A stretch of 64,000 bases of DNA from Pedobacter africanus (GCF_900176535.1 NZ_FWXT01000001.1:1116001-1180000); one strand, 5' to 3'. Positions 14,976-25,384 are shown, numbered from the stretch's first letter. The notes: generated by a model not told the origin, from the letters alone. Made by a program: numbers and translations.

Positions 14976-17435
14976 TTAATTTGTCTGCTGCCTTTTGTTT
15001 AAGAGGGCTTCCAGGAGTTTAATGGCATAGCCGCCAACTACACTGCGCGCCTGAAACCCTACCTGTTTACCATTTGTCGTTTCATACCAGTCACTTAAAG
15101 GGACCCGGCTTGGCGACTCCAGGACAAACTTCTCAACTGGCTTTATAAAGCGCTCAAAATCCGCCTGGTTATCGGCCAGTGTTGCGGTCCACACGATCCA
15201 GTCAGATTTGGTATACGTTTTCCGGCTGTCTAAAGGCAAGCCGAAAGCATTTTGCTTTTCCAGGTAAAAATCGATTTCCTTTTTATAAACCGATTTTGGA
15301 AAAATATCCATTTTCAATAGTTTGTCCCATACCAGGTTATACTTTTGGCTCCAGGTGTTTTTCAGGTCGAATGTTAAGGCATAATGATCTCCGGCATCGG
15401 CCATTTCCATCCATTTTTTTGCCATTTCTTTAGCCATTGAACTGTACTTTGCCGCTGTTTCCCTTTCTCCCAGTTGCGCGGCAAGCATGCCATAGCCTCC
15501 CAAAGCAACAATTGCCTTTACCGATAAGTTCGTGTTCCGGGCAAGGTGGCCTGCAAAATCATCCGTACACAATTGGTTTGCAGGATCAAAACCATTTTTA
15601 CTCAGGTAATCGGCCCATAGGGAAAGTGTTTTCCAGTGTTTTCTGGCGTAAGTGGCATTGCCCTCCACCCTGGCTATTGCGGCAGTAAGGATCAACATAT
15701 TGCCAGCCTCTTCCACAGGCATATCTTCACCATATGTTTGTCCGTTAGCCAAAGGGTATGTGCCTAAATCGTGGGCAGGAAAGGGCTTTTTCCATTTTCC
15801 GCTTTCGCTGTAATAGAAGATCCCGTTTAACATTCCTTTTAGCAGACCAGTATTGTATACCAGGAACAACGGCGCCGATGGGTAGGTTACATCTACCGTA
15901 TTGATAGAGCCATTGCTGAAGTTCTCTTTAGAGAGAAACAGGATTTCGCCCTGTGGACTTTCGACTAATTTATGTGCGGAAATGGCCTGGCGATAGGAAA
16001 GATCTGAAAGATCAGCATAGGCTTTGCCCCCGGCTTTTAGGTTTGCCGCATGGTATTGTTTATTGAAGGCACGGCATTTTTGTAAAACAGCTGCCTGTTC
16101 ATTGACAGCCAGTGTCAATTGCCGGTCTATGGTCTGGTTGTTTTTCCGGTTCCACCAGGGTTTAAGGTTGGTGCCAAAATACTGAACAGATTCGATGTCA
16201 TCGTAGCCGATCAGTACTGTTTTTTCTGTAGCTGCGGCACCCACGTTAAAAGGCATTACCGTGACCAGTGTTAAGTTTTTCCCTTTAGCCGGGCCAGTTG
16301 CGGCTTTTCCGTTTATAAAAGATGAGCGGGCGGCTGCCGATGAAGCCACATATTGTTTTCCGCTGTTCCGGGCCACCGCAATATGTAAGTAGCCCCAGTC
16401 GATACGTAGGTCATCACCTCTTTTTTGAAGTACGGGCTGTGCTGTGGTACCTGCTTTAAGTACGGAAAGTACCCCGTTCCTATAGCCCGATGCCGCTACT
16501 TCCTGAACCGGATTATTGGTAGCGATTGCTGTTGAGGCGCCAAAATAAACCTCTGCAGGGTGCTTTTTTCCATCATTGGCTTTCAGCTTAAACGACACGT
16601 AGGAAACAGGCCTGGCCAGCAGGTCCAGGTTATCCATCAGTAAAGGCGATGTGAAGGTCAGTTCGAGGTTGACCTTACCTGCGGTAAACTGATAAATGGT
16701 TTGTGTGGCATTTATGGTTACACTGTTTTGCCTGGCCTGGAGTACCTGCTTCCCTTCGGAGGCGGGCTTTTCAACCACTAACCCAACATCCAGCCATTGA
16801 CCGCCCGCCGTATTTTTAATGTAGGCGGCGAGTACATTTTTGCCTTTTTTCAATGCACCCTTTGCTTTTTCATCAATGGGGATATCAATATACTTGCCGG
16901 TCCAGCAATTACAGCTGTAAACTTTAACTCCATTTAAGAACAGCTCAATGTTATCGTCATGATTGATCCTTAGGTTTAGGCCTTTAAGCTCAATATGATC
17001 AAGGTTAAACTCGCGACGCATCCAGAGCTGATCACTTTTCCATTGGGTTTTGGCCTCCCCATCACCAAAGGGTGCATTTCCGGTTTTCCAGTCTTTATCG
17101 TTATAATCTGCTTTTTCCCAACCGGCAGCGGGTGCGCTTTCTGTATATTTTGCAGTATAACGCTGATCTTCCGCTGTTGGCAACAGCACTTCAAAGTGTT
17201 TTTCCGCCGTACCTAAAAAGCTGTAAACCTTTCCCTCAACTTTAATCAGACCAGACAAGCCCTGGCTTGCACCTGTCCAGTGTTTTGTCGGGCTTGCATT
17301 CAGCTGATCGGAAAATGACCAGATGCTGAAATAAGGATCCTGCGTAACCAGCGGGTAGGCCGGCGCTTTGCGCTGCTGGGCAGATACGGCCAACGCTGTG
17401 GCCAGTAAGCCTAAGGAAAGCATAAACTGTCTCAT
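14976..17435 (-). CDS. secreted DUF4965/DUF1793 'glutaminase-like' protein of the HTCS-controlled PUL
   Basis: An 819-residue protein with a signal peptide (MRQFMLSLGLLATALAVSAQ). The start of the mature part (PAYPLVTQDPYFSIWSFSDQL) is the DUF4964 signature. An inserted jelly-roll-like segment (about residues 105-225, with GWEKADYNDKDWKTG and DDNIELFLNGVKVY) resembles sugar-binding domains of GH2 enzymes. The second half matches DUF5127/DUF4965/DUF1793, with AGNMLILTAAIARVEGNA and the (alpha/alpha)6-barrel-like repeat region. Such proteins are often named glutaminase from a fungal homologue, but their place in glycan loci argues for a glycoside-active enzyme; this is inference. It is the last gene of the TIG/SusC/SusD block, 35 bp after the DUF1735 gene. 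Confidence 0.85.
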   Translation of the reverse strand: MRQFMLSLGLLATALAVSAQQRKAPAYPLVTQDPYFSIWSFSDQLNASPTKHWTGASQGLSGLIKVEGKVYSFLGTAEKHFEVLLPTAEDQRYTAKYTESAPAAGWEKADYNDKDWKTGNAPFGDGEAKTQWKSDQLWMRREFNLDHIELKGLNLRINHDDNIELFLNGVKVYSCNCWTGKYIDIPIDEKAKGALKKGKNVLAAYIKNTAGGQWLDVGLVVEKPASEGKQVLQARQNSVTINATQTIYQFTAGKVNLELTFTSPLLMDNLDLLARPVSYVSFKLKANDGKKHPAEVYFGASTAIATNNPVQEVAASGYRNGVLSVLKAGTTAQPVLQKRGDDLRIDWGYLHIAVARNSGKQYVASSAAARSSFINGKAATGPAKGKNLTLVTVMPFNVGAAATEKTVLIGYDDIESVQYFGTNLKPWWNRKNNQTIDRQLTLAVNEQAAVLQKCRAFNKQYHAANLKAGGKAYADLSDLSYRQAISAHKLVESPQGEILFLSKENFSNGSINTVDVTYPSAPLFLVYNTGLLKGMLNGIFYYSESGKWKKPFPAHDLGTYPLANGQTYGEDMPVEEAGNMLILTAAIARVEGNATYARKHWKTLSLWADYLSKNGFDPANQLCTDDFAGHLARNTNLSVKAIVALGGYGMLAAQLGERETAAKYSSMAKEMAKKWMEMADAGDHYALTFDLKNTWSQKYNLVWDKLLKMDIFPKSVYKKEIDFYLEKQNAFGLPLDSRKTYTKSDWIVWTATLADNQADFERFIKPVEKFVLESPSRVPLSDWYETTNGKQVGFQARSVVGGYAIKLLEALLNKRQQTN

Positions 17436-17470
17436 TGTTTTTGTGTTAAGTATTTTCAGAAGGGTTCATT

Positions 17471-18472
17471 TTACCATTGAATCTGCTGATCTTCATTAGG
17501 TATCAGGGTGTTCAGATCGCGCTGCATAGACAAGGTACCCTCTACCCTATACTTGAGTCTTTGTCCGGGAATGGTGGTGTAATCCTCAAACTCGTAAGAC
17601 AAATAAAGTGTGATATAAATGTGTTTCAGGTAGGGCAGTTTCGGGTCCCAGGCTTCATCCTTGGTGTAGTAGGATTGCGTTGCCCCTACCTTGAATTTGT
17701 TGTTCTGCGTGTTGTCGCTCCAGATTTCCAGTTTTTTCTTTTGAATGTCGATCTTCTCGTCTGTAAACCTGACAAATACCCTATAATTTTTGCGGTCCAG
17801 ATAGTCGATGTCTCGGATTCCGGCGTAAAGAAAGACCGTTTTGTTATCCACTACATAAGCCCGATGGTTATTTAAAGTTAATGGCTCGGCATCCCCGTCA
17901 AGAAATATCTTATACAAAGTGCCCCCGTATTCACCAGAATAATCGTTAAATGGCGTAATACGCAGCATGGCCCTTCGATAGTTTTTGTTCGGGTTCGCTT
18001 TATAATCGTACGATGGATCGTCTAAAATCTGCAAGGGCAAAACCCATTTGTCGGACTGGTCCAGGTCACCCATCGTAAAATCGATAGGCAATGTGACCGT
18101 ACTTTGCCCCTCAGGGACGGTGACCGTTTGGGGCAGGTTGTAATATTTGCTGTCCAATTGCCGGAAATAGAGTTCCTGACGATGGCCGTATTGCTCCTGG
18201 TTTAACCTGGCCAGGGTATCCGGATCCAGGCCGATGTGGACGGTACGGCTTTTGTTGTTTGTTGTGGAACCGCTCATGATCACCGGGAGTTCGAAGCGTA
18301 CTTTTCCATCGGGACTGTAACGCAGGTAAGTCCAGGTTACCCCTTGAGCGCCAGGAATTGCTTTAAATGAGGCCATTTGGCTAAACTGCTCCTCTTTCCA
18401 TTCATCTTTACAGGAAACAAAGCCCAGGGCTGTTGTCATCACTAAAAATAATAGATATATGTTCTTTTTCAT
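17471..18472 (-). CDS. DUF1735/DUF4973-type surface lipoprotein (SusE-position glycan-binding protein)
   Basis: A 333-residue lipoprotein; its signal peptide ends in GFVSC with Cys21 as lipidation site. The N-terminal beta-sandwich (FELPVIMSGSTTNNKSRTVHIGLDPDTLARLN, then VTVPEGQSTVTLPIDF) is the DUF1735 pattern. The C-terminal lipocalin-like part follows GEYGGTLYKIFLDG. Proteins of this type lie directly after SusD and are thought to bind glycan at the cell surface. It lies 15 bp after susD and belongs to the same transcript. Confidence 0.85.
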   Translation of the reverse strand: MKKNIYLLFLVMTTALGFVSCKDEWKEEQFSQMASFKAIPGAQGVTWTYLRYSPDGKVRFELPVIMSGSTTNNKSRTVHIGLDPDTLARLNQEQYGHRQELYFRQLDSKYYNLPQTVTVPEGQSTVTLPIDFTMGDLDQSDKWVLPLQILDDPSYDYKANPNKNYRRAMLRITPFNDYSGEYGGTLYKIFLDGDAEPLTLNNHRAYVVDNKTVFLYAGIRDIDYLDRKNYRVFVRFTDEKIDIQKKKLEIWSDNTQNNKFKVGATQSYYTKDEAWDPKLPYLKHIYITLYLSYEFEDYTTIPGQRLKYRVEGTLSMQRDLNTLIPNEDQQIQW

Positions 18473-18487
18473 AATGCTAAGTATAGG

Positions 18488-20566
18488 TTATTCAGGGTTT
18501 GTCCAGCCCGGGTTTTGTGTCAGATACTTGTTGCGTTTCAATTCATCAAAATGAATTGGCCAAAACCACATTTTAAGTGTAAAAATGGAAGGCAGTGAAG
18601 GGGTCTCCACCGGTGTATGGAAAAGGTCTGCCTGAGCCTTGGTGGCATAAGAATTATATCCGTAAACAGGAGCAGACTCCTCTGCAGGGGCATCCGTCCA
18701 ACGACGCAAATCAAAATAACGGTGTCCTTCGGCAAATAGCTCAATCTGGCGTTCTCTTTTTAATTTTATACGGAATTTTCGCTGATCAGCATATACGTCG
18801 TTTGTATAGTCAGCTAAGCCAGCACGGATACGAATGGGTTGGATTCCCTGTTTCATCTCCCCTACATTACGTGATATAGCGTGTGTTTTACTGCCGTCCC
18901 AGGAAGGGATATTATAAGATCCATTCAATTCATTTAAAGCTTCAGCATAAATCAGCAGTATTTCCGCATAGCGGATGGCGGGATCAACTTTCTGTTTCAT
19001 CCGGCTCTGATCGTAGGGGGTAACGGTCACATTACTGATGTCATCCGGGTGTACATACTTCTTTATACCAATTCCCGTCCGTGTCCAGTATGTGGTATTT
19101 TTATAGCCATTAGGGTCTCCCCGATAATAAAATATCTGTACATTTCTTTTTTCATCTCTTGTTATATCTGCGTTCAGGAAATTCCAGGTAGCACCATTAT
19201 AGGAAACCGAAGCATAAAAGCGAGGCTCACGCTTTGCGAACTGTTTACTTACATCTACACCCAAGGGACCCAATTCAGGGTAATTGGTCAATTCTGCTGC
19301 TTTCACAAAACCTGTTGTACGCTTCTGTGTATTGTAGCGATCCTGATAGCCCTGTCTCCCTGCATACATGTCATTCATTCCCGGTATATCACTACCATCA
19401 TTCATGTAATAGGCATCGATCTGCTTTTGTGTCATGCCATGTGAATTGTAGCCCTTACCTTCCAGACGCGGCAACTGGTGCAGCACCATCACATTAATAC
19501 CTTCACCGCCCTGGTTCTGGCCGCGGGTAAAGATCAGTTCCGGGTTCTGATAAGCAGGAACGGTTCCATTAAATAATGCCCGATAGGATTCAAAAGGGTC
19601 GATGTTTCTCCAGCCTCCTGGCCAGTTGTTGTTAGAAAAATTATTGTCGGCAGGAGGCGTTACAGTTACCGGATAGGCTGCATCACCGGTTTCCTTTTTG
19701 TAAGCCACATACAACTGGTATTGCCCCAGGTCCATGACATCTTTTGCTGCCGCAGCAGCTTTTGCCCATCTGGATTCATCATATGTTGGGGAAAGCAGTG
19801 GTTTACCTTCCTTATCAACCATTGCTGCCGCTACCTCTGCCGGGGCTTTTCCATTGGCTAAAGGGCTTGCCGCATACAGCAGTACTTTGGCGCGAAGCGC
19901 CAAAGCAGCACCACGGGTAGGCCTGGCAATCTCCTGTATCCCCTGCTGAAGCGGAAGCGCCTTCGCTGCTTCCACAAGTTCGTTAGACAAATAAGTAGCA
20001 CATTCTTCATAGGAATTTCGTGGTTGTGCGATTTCATCATACTCTTTTGTATAATCAATGCCTTCATCAGGTACGATGGGCACCGGGCCATAGGTCCTTA
20101 ATAATATCCAATAGTAATAAGCTCTTAGAAACCTTGCCTGCGCCTTGAGGTTTGCAATTTCCGCTGCGTTAAACTCTTTATTGATATCGATATTGTTCAG
20201 GAAAATAGAAGCCTGCCGAATTCCCTGGTAGGCCAGGACCCATATTGTTTTGCTTTCGCCATCCAAACCGTTTTCAGTATACTGACCATTTTTCCATCGC
20301 TTATATTCATCATTTTCATCCCCATAAAACATGTCATCTGCAAAATTAAAGGGCACGGCTTTCTTACTGCTTACATCCTGCAAATGGTTACTGCTCAGAA
20401 AGGAATAAGCCCTTGCCAACCACCTGTTTGCATAGTCGGTATTGGTAAAAACGTCCGTTGTGGTCATTCGTTCATCAAATAGATAGTCCGAATCGAGGTA
20501 TTTTTTACATCCGCCAATTATTACAACAGACGCTATAAGGATTGAAATTATAGCTATTTTTTTCAT
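18488..20566 (-). CDS. SusD/RagB family glycan-binding lipoprotein
   Basis: A 692-residue SusD-like protein, longer than the usual 500-600 residues. The signal peptide ends in VIIGGC (lipidated Cys20). The SusD N-terminal domain has RWLARAYSFLSS, then QARFLRAYYYWILLRTYGPVPIVPDEG, the TPR-like core typical of the family. The C-terminal RagB/SusD domain has RYAEILLIYAEALNELN and RERQIELFAEGHRYFDLRRW. It sits as a lid on the neighbouring SusC and binds oligosaccharide at the cell surface. The susD gene lies 10 bp after susC. Substrate cannot be read from sequence. Confidence 0.96.
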   Translation of the reverse strand: MKKIAIISILIASVVIIGGCKKYLDSDYLFDERMTTTDVFTNTDYANRWLARAYSFLSSNHLQDVSSKKAVPFNFADDMFYGDENDEYKRWKNGQYTENGLDGESKTIWVLAYQGIRQASIFLNNIDINKEFNAAEIANLKAQARFLRAYYYWILLRTYGPVPIVPDEGIDYTKEYDEIAQPRNSYEECATYLSNELVEAAKALPLQQGIQEIARPTRGAALALRAKVLLYAASPLANGKAPAEVAAAMVDKEGKPLLSPTYDESRWAKAAAAAKDVMDLGQYQLYVAYKKETGDAAYPVTVTPPADNNFSNNNWPGGWRNIDPFESYRALFNGTVPAYQNPELIFTRGQNQGGEGINVMVLHQLPRLEGKGYNSHGMTQKQIDAYYMNDGSDIPGMNDMYAGRQGYQDRYNTQKRTTGFVKAAELTNYPELGPLGVDVSKQFAKREPRFYASVSYNGATWNFLNADITRDEKRNVQIFYYRGDPNGYKNTTYWTRTGIGIKKYVHPDDISNVTVTPYDQSRMKQKVDPAIRYAEILLIYAEALNELNGSYNIPSWDGSKTHAISRNVGEMKQGIQPIRIRAGLADYTNDVYADQRKFRIKLKRERQIELFAEGHRYFDLRRWTDAPAEESAPVYGYNSYATKAQADLFHTPVETPSLPSIFTLKMWFWPIHFDELKRNKYLTQNPGWTNPE

Positions 20567-20576
20567 ATTCTTTTTC

Positions 20577-23500
20577 TTATAGATTAACTGATAATCCCAA
20601 TGAAAACGTTTTACTTAGCGGATAAACTTTTCCATTCGGGTTTCCTAATTCCGGGTCCCAAAGCTCGAATTCTGAAAAGGTCAGCAGATTTGTGCCTACG
20701 AAAAACAACCGGGCATTACTCAGCCGCATTTTATTGACAAAAGTCTTTGGAAAAGAATACCCAATATCCAGGGTTTTCAAACGCATATACGCCCCGTTTT
20801 TGAGCCAGAATGTGGACCTCCTGTAATTGTTCGAATTTGCACCATAGGTCAGACGGGGATATTCAGCATTTGGGTCTTCATTCTTGCCCAGGATCCAGCG
20901 GTTGCTGTTGGCCAGCGCATTCAGTACATTGCCCCATCCATCACCACCCTGAAACATATAAACAGAACTGCCATCGATAAAATAACTTGATTTCCCTACT
21001 CCCTGAAAATGCACATTGACATCTATTCCTTTCCAGCGGGCAGCGAGGCCAAATCCATAGGTCAGATTAGGCCTGGTTGTTGCCCCAATCGCAACAATAT
21101 CATTATTGTCTACCTGACCATCTCCATTGATATCTTTGTATTTGATATCGCCAGGCATGACTTCACCAAATGTTTGCAGGGCACTGTTCCTGATGTCATC
21201 GTAGTCTTTAAACAGTCCTAAAGCAACCAGGCCCCGGGCCTGGTTTATCCGGTGCCCCTCCTCCAGTTTATATCCGTAGATGGTATTTTCTTCGTCTCTT
21301 TCGAGGATTTCATTTTTACTGAAAGTGATGTTGCCACGCAGCGTAAAATCTATTCCATACAGCTTTTGATTGAACGAAAAATTACCGTCAATCCCCTCTG
21401 CTTTTACTTCACCTACATTCGCAGATGGGTTACTTTCCAGACCTACAAATCCTGGAAGGAAATTACGGCCCATGTAGATTCCTTCACGACGCTCGCGAAA
21501 GAAATCTATGGCCCCGCTGAACCGGTCCTTGAAAAAGGAGTAGTCGATACCCAGATCTTGTTTAGTTGCAATTTCCCAGGTAACATTAGGTGATGCTATT
21601 GAGGAATAACGGATACCATCCCAAAGATTTGTAGACTCATAATCGCCGAAGTTATACCCGCCACCGGTCATTTGTTCAATGGTATAGAGGTAAGGGAACC
21701 TGATATCGCCCATATTGTCGTTTCCTGTTCTTCCATACGAATAGCGGAGTTTGAACATGTTCACCCATCCTAATTTTTTAACCAGGGGCTCCTCTCCAAT
21801 GTTCCATGCACCCGATATGGCCGGAAAAAACCCAAACCTGTAATCTTTATGGAAATTCTCTGAACCGGTATATCCGAAATTGAAATCAATAAAGTACCGG
21901 TAGTTCCAGTTGTAATTTACACGTCCGGCCATGCCCTGGTTGCGACGGGCTATTCCATTTTTAAGGTCGGTTCCAATGTTCTGGGTAAATACTTTGGAAG
22001 CTTGCGTGTATTTTGCCACTGCTCCGAAATGGTGGTTCCCCAAATCTTTATTGTAATAAAGGTCCCACTCAAAAAAGTCTCTTCGGTCTCCGTCTGAACC
22101 AGCCGATTGCGTCATTTTTTGTTCTTCTGCTACGCGTGTAAATACAAGTGCGCCATCTGTGTTGCGGTACCGGCTTGCGTTCCACAATTCCGGGCGTTTA
22201 AAGCGCTTCACCCAATTGTTGTTATAGGTATCATACCCGTACCTTCCGATAAAACTAAGTCCTTTGGTAATAAAATCCAGTTTTTGCTCCAGGTTTAATG
22301 TGGTCTGGATGTTATTGGTCCAGCTTTCATTGTAACCGGTCATTGTCCCCTGCACCCAGGGGTTGAGGTTGTCATTTTTCCCTGTCCACGACGGTATTTT
22401 TCCATCTGAATACCGCATCGGCATCATGATAGGATTATATCCCATCAGCGAGGTCCAGATGGCATCAGTCCCTACTCCGGGATCATTCTGTTTTCGCAAC
22501 GAGCCGGAAACGCCTACCCTCAGCAAGGTAGACCTGGTAATGTCCATATCTACGCTCAAACGATAGGTATATTTTTTGAAATCTGTATTGGTATTGTAGT
22601 CACCCAAAGCCTCGTCTACCTTATACATGCCCTGCTGGTTCTGGTAGCTCCCCGATACATAATACCGGGCTGTTTTTCCTCCTCCGCTTAAATTCAGCAG
22701 GCTACGTTGACTTTTTGCCCCGCCCCGCAGCAAAACGTCCATCCAATCCACATTGGGAAACATATCCGGATCCAGTCCCAGGCGCAGTATTTCCATTTCA
22801 GACGCAGAATAAAGCGGTTGCTGGTTACGGGTAACCTTAGCCTCGTTGGCAAGCGATGCATAGGTATATCCATCTACAAAATCGGGAAGTTTTGTTGCTG
22901 TGCTGTAAAATCCCTCAACCTTGGCATTGATATCGACCTTCCCTTCTTTTCCGCGCTTGGTCGTAATCAATATTACCCCATTGGCACCCCTGCTACCATA
23001 AATAGCCGTTGCAGAAGCATCTTTTAATACGGAAAAGGAGGCTACATCTTCTACATTGATTTCATTCATATCACGCTCAAAGCCGTCTATCAACACCAGG
23101 GCAGAACTATTGGCCCCAAAAGTGGAGATGCTGCGGATCCAAAATTCAGACACACTGCCCGGCCTCCCCGACGTCTGCATCGCCTGAATGCCTGGTACAA
23201 CTCCAGCCAGTGCGTCGGCCATGGAAGTAGAAGGATTCGACTTGAGCCGTTCCACATCTACTGTAGTAATCGCACCGGTTACGGCTATCCTTTTCACCGT
23301 ACCGGTAGAAGTAACTACGACTTCATTCAGTTTGCTGGCATCTGTTTCTTTCATGGTCACATTAATGACCCTTTGCTCTTTCACCAATACCTCTTTCTTT
23401 TCATACCCGATATAGGTAAAGATCAGGGTTTGGAAGGGCCGCATCCTGATGCTGTATTTTCCGTCTGTAACTGTCGTAGTCCCCAATCCGGGCATATTAC

Positions 23501-23639
23501 TTACGGATATGCTTACCCCGACAAGGGGTAGCTTTTGTTCGTCGAGAACAACTCCTTTCACGATCACCTCTTCCTGCGCCAGCGCAGTAAAGAAAATCCC
23601 AAGCAGCGCCATGCCTGTTAGTAAAATAAATTTCATCAT
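20577..23639 (-). CDS. SusC/RagA family TonB-linked outer membrane transporter
   Basis: A 1020-residue outer-membrane transporter. After the signal peptide (to about residue 21) come a carboxypeptidase-D regulatory-like domain (VKGVVLDEQKLPLVGVSISV) and a plug with the SusC hallmarks DALAGVVPGIQ, DASATAIYGSRGANGVILITTKRGK. A 22-strand barrel ends in SLGLSVNL. It imports oligosaccharides with energy from TonB. There is no STN domain, in keeping with control by the hybrid two-component system rather than by a sigma/FecR pair. It is followed by susD 10 bp downstream and preceded by the TIG/NHL gene. Start at 23639 or the next codon at 23636. Confidence 0.97.
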   Translation of the reverse strand: MMKFILLTGMALLGIFFTALAQEEVIVKGVVLDEQKLPLVGVSISVSNMPGLGTTTVTDGKYSIRMRPFQTLIFTYIGYEKKEVLVKEQRVINVTMKETDASKLNEVVVTSTGTVKRIAVTGAITTVDVERLKSNPSTSMADALAGVVPGIQAMQTSGRPGSVSEFWIRSISTFGANSSALVLIDGFERDMNEINVEDVASFSVLKDASATAIYGSRGANGVILITTKRGKEGKVDINAKVEGFYSTATKLPDFVDGYTYASLANEAKVTRNQQPLYSASEMEILRLGLDPDMFPNVDWMDVLLRGGAKSQRSLLNLSGGGKTARYYVSGSYQNQQGMYKVDEALGDYNTNTDFKKYTYRLSVDMDITRSTLLRVGVSGSLRKQNDPGVGTDAIWTSLMGYNPIMMPMRYSDGKIPSWTGKNDNLNPWVQGTMTGYNESWTNNIQTTLNLEQKLDFITKGLSFIGRYGYDTYNNNWVKRFKRPELWNASRYRNTDGALVFTRVAEEQKMTQSAGSDGDRRDFFEWDLYYNKDLGNHHFGAVAKYTQASKVFTQNIGTDLKNGIARRNQGMAGRVNYNWNYRYFIDFNFGYTGSENFHKDYRFGFFPAISGAWNIGEEPLVKKLGWVNMFKLRYSYGRTGNDNMGDIRFPYLYTIEQMTGGGYNFGDYESTNLWDGIRYSSIASPNVTWEIATKQDLGIDYSFFKDRFSGAIDFFRERREGIYMGRNFLPGFVGLESNPSANVGEVKAEGIDGNFSFNQKLYGIDFTLRGNITFSKNEILERDEENTIYGYKLEEGHRINQARGLVALGLFKDYDDIRNSALQTFGEVMPGDIKYKDINGDGQVDNNDIVAIGATTRPNLTYGFGLAARWKGIDVNVHFQGVGKSSYFIDGSSVYMFQGGDGWGNVLNALANSNRWILGKNEDPNAEYPRLTYGANSNNYRRSTFWLKNGAYMRLKTLDIGYSFPKTFVNKMRLSNARLFFVGTNLLTFSEFELWDPELGNPNGKVYPLSKTFSLGLSVNL

Positions 23640-23659
23640 TTATATCGTGTATTAGTTAT

Positions 23660-25039
23660 CTATTCTTCTTTAGCTATTTTTCGAATCAGCCAGTTTCCGG
23701 TATCACCGATGTAGAAACATTTCTTCGTTTCATCGTAGGCTATCGCCTGGGGGCCATTAAAACGGGCTTCAGTACGCAAATCTCCGTCGGCGTATCCGCT
23801 TGTACCATTATTTCCACGTCCGGCGAAAGTGCTTACCCTTCCCTGTGGTGTTAAAATACGTATGGCATGATTTGCTCTGTCGCAGAAGTAGAAATCGTAC
23901 TGATCTCCACCCGTCACTTCATAATCCGGATTTTTCACGAATACCCCCTGAACAGGGTTGTTCAATCGGGCATTTGTACCTATTCCGTCTGCATAGCCCG
24001 AAGTACCAGCAGCACCACAGATCGTATATGGCGTTTTAAATGTTTTCTTTTCACGGTCATAATCTGTACGCATGATATAATGTTTATCATATTCCATTAA
24101 ATAGGCATAATCTCCGGAAGGATGTACCACCAGATAAATAGCTACCGGATTATATGGATTTGGGAAGGCTAATTTGTCTTCCCTGGTGATAAAATCATAT
24201 CTGCGTACGTCTCCCCCTCTATACCTCGAATAATACAGTTCCCCATTTTGCGGATGAACCATGGTGCCGTTCACGCTCCTGGCATAAACTTCTATGGCCT
24301 GCTTCTGAGTAAAGTTCGATTCACGGGAAAATATATAGTTACCATATTTGGTATCGCTGGTATGGTCATGAGAAACGATCATATCCTGATTTCCATCAAT
24401 CTTCCAGTTTATTATAGATACCTTGTCGAGATTAGTTCTAAAATAACTCACATATTTTCTATCGAAATCGATCAAACGACTACTATTGGTGCCGGCTGTA
24501 AAATAGAGATGGTTGGGATTTTTCGGATCAAAAGAAAGCCACAAAATTCCTTTAAAGGCACCACAATCATCAAACGGCCCTTCTTTCTCTTGAAAATCGG
24601 TTCCTACCTGATAATATTTGCCCAGAAACGTAGAAACAAGCCATTTTTTCGTGTAGGAAAGTACATCTTTTGCTGTAGCCTGTGCAAGCTCCGTCTGTTT
24701 GTCATCAAGAATGCTTACCTTAATATCTCCGGCATAAGCCCCATCTGGAATAATACAATACAAACTGCCATTTTTTACACCTACAACTTTGGCCGTTTTT
24801 CCACCGATGGTTACTTTTATTTTAGAAAGGTCATTCCCGAAATTATCTCCGTATAAGACCAGGTTGTTCCCTACGCCCCCCTCTTTAGGGAAAAAATCTG
24901 TGATCACTACAGGTTTAGCAGGATCGTATCCTTCTTCTTTTTTTACTTCATCCCGCTTACATTGGGTCAGGCAAAGCATCATCAATCCGAGCAATATCCA
25001 ATGGATTTGCCAGCGTCTGACATCGTTTTTAGTTTTCAT
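23660..25039 (-). CDS. IPT/TIG and NHL-repeat lipoprotein of the PUL
   Basis: A 459-residue protein. The start at 25039 is preferred because it gives a lipoprotein signal peptide (WIL LGLMMLCLTQC, lipidated cysteine near residue 27). Next is an IPT/TIG immunoglobulin-like domain (FFPKEGGVGNNLVLYGDNFGNDLSKIKVTIGGK). A beta-propeller part with NHL-type repeats follows, visible as GYADGIGTNARLNNPVQGVFV and SGYADGDLRTEARFNGPQAIAYD. Such proteins flank SusC/SusD genes in Bacteroidota and are probably surface glycan-binding proteins. Unusually it is promoter-proximal, before susC (20 bp). Its upstream region is a leader of nearly 300 nt beginning at the operator-linked promoter near 25331. Confidence 0.85.
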   Translation of the reverse strand: MKTKNDVRRWQIHWILLGLMMLCLTQCKRDEVKKEEGYDPAKPVVITDFFPKEGGVGNNLVLYGDNFGNDLSKIKVTIGGKTAKVVGVKNGSLYCIIPDGAYAGDIKVSILDDKQTELAQATAKDVLSYTKKWLVSTFLGKYYQVGTDFQEKEGPFDDCGAFKGILWLSFDPKNPNHLYFTAGTNSSRLIDFDRKYVSYFRTNLDKVSIINWKIDGNQDMIVSHDHTSDTKYGNYIFSRESNFTQKQAIEVYARSVNGTMVHPQNGELYYSRYRGGDVRRYDFITREDKLAFPNPYNPVAIYLVVHPSGDYAYLMEYDKHYIMRTDYDREKKTFKTPYTICGAAGTSGYADGIGTNARLNNPVQGVFVKNPDYEVTGGDQYDFYFCDRANHAIRILTPQGRVSTFAGRGNNGTSGYADGDLRTEARFNGPQAIAYDETKKCFYIGDTGNWLIRKIAKEE

Positions 25040-25384
25040 ATACAAATTGCTTTTATCCGACAGGCGTCGGGTTACGTTACATTTAATATTCACTATAATT
25101 TAACCGGCAGGCCATAGGATGCACGGCACTACCCGGGCGGTCCAAAAAGCCACACTGGAAAAATATATTGACAAGAAGATTATTGTTTATCCTGGTTAGA
25201 TTAAGCTAACCTAAGCAACTGAATTGCAGCAAAGTAAATTTCTGTTCATATGGTTGGTGGTTGTGCTGCCCTTGCTATCATTGCTAGCCAGAAGAGCGCA
25301 GGCAGCTGGTTTATATTTGGTTTGTTACTATCAAATTAAACGATTATGCTTTACATTATCTGTTCAACTTTTTGTCGAATTATC
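25040..25384 (-). other. long untranslated leader between promoter A and the TIG/NHL gene
   Basis: No gene is supported in these 345 bp. At its upstream end lies operator A (25369-25387) and its -7-like element (25331-25340). From there to the ATG at 25039 is about 290 nt of apparent leader. A second TTTACTTTG (25230-25238, minus) could mark an inner start site. The leader is long enough for RNA-level control, but I could not identify a known riboswitch. Confidence 0.4.

Noticed and set aside
17425..17436. A further operator copy near the DUF4965 gene start (GTCTCAT on the plus strand)
   Set aside because: Only the GTCTCA core matches; the CGACAAAAA part and the spaced -7 element are absent, and the bases encode the signal peptide start.
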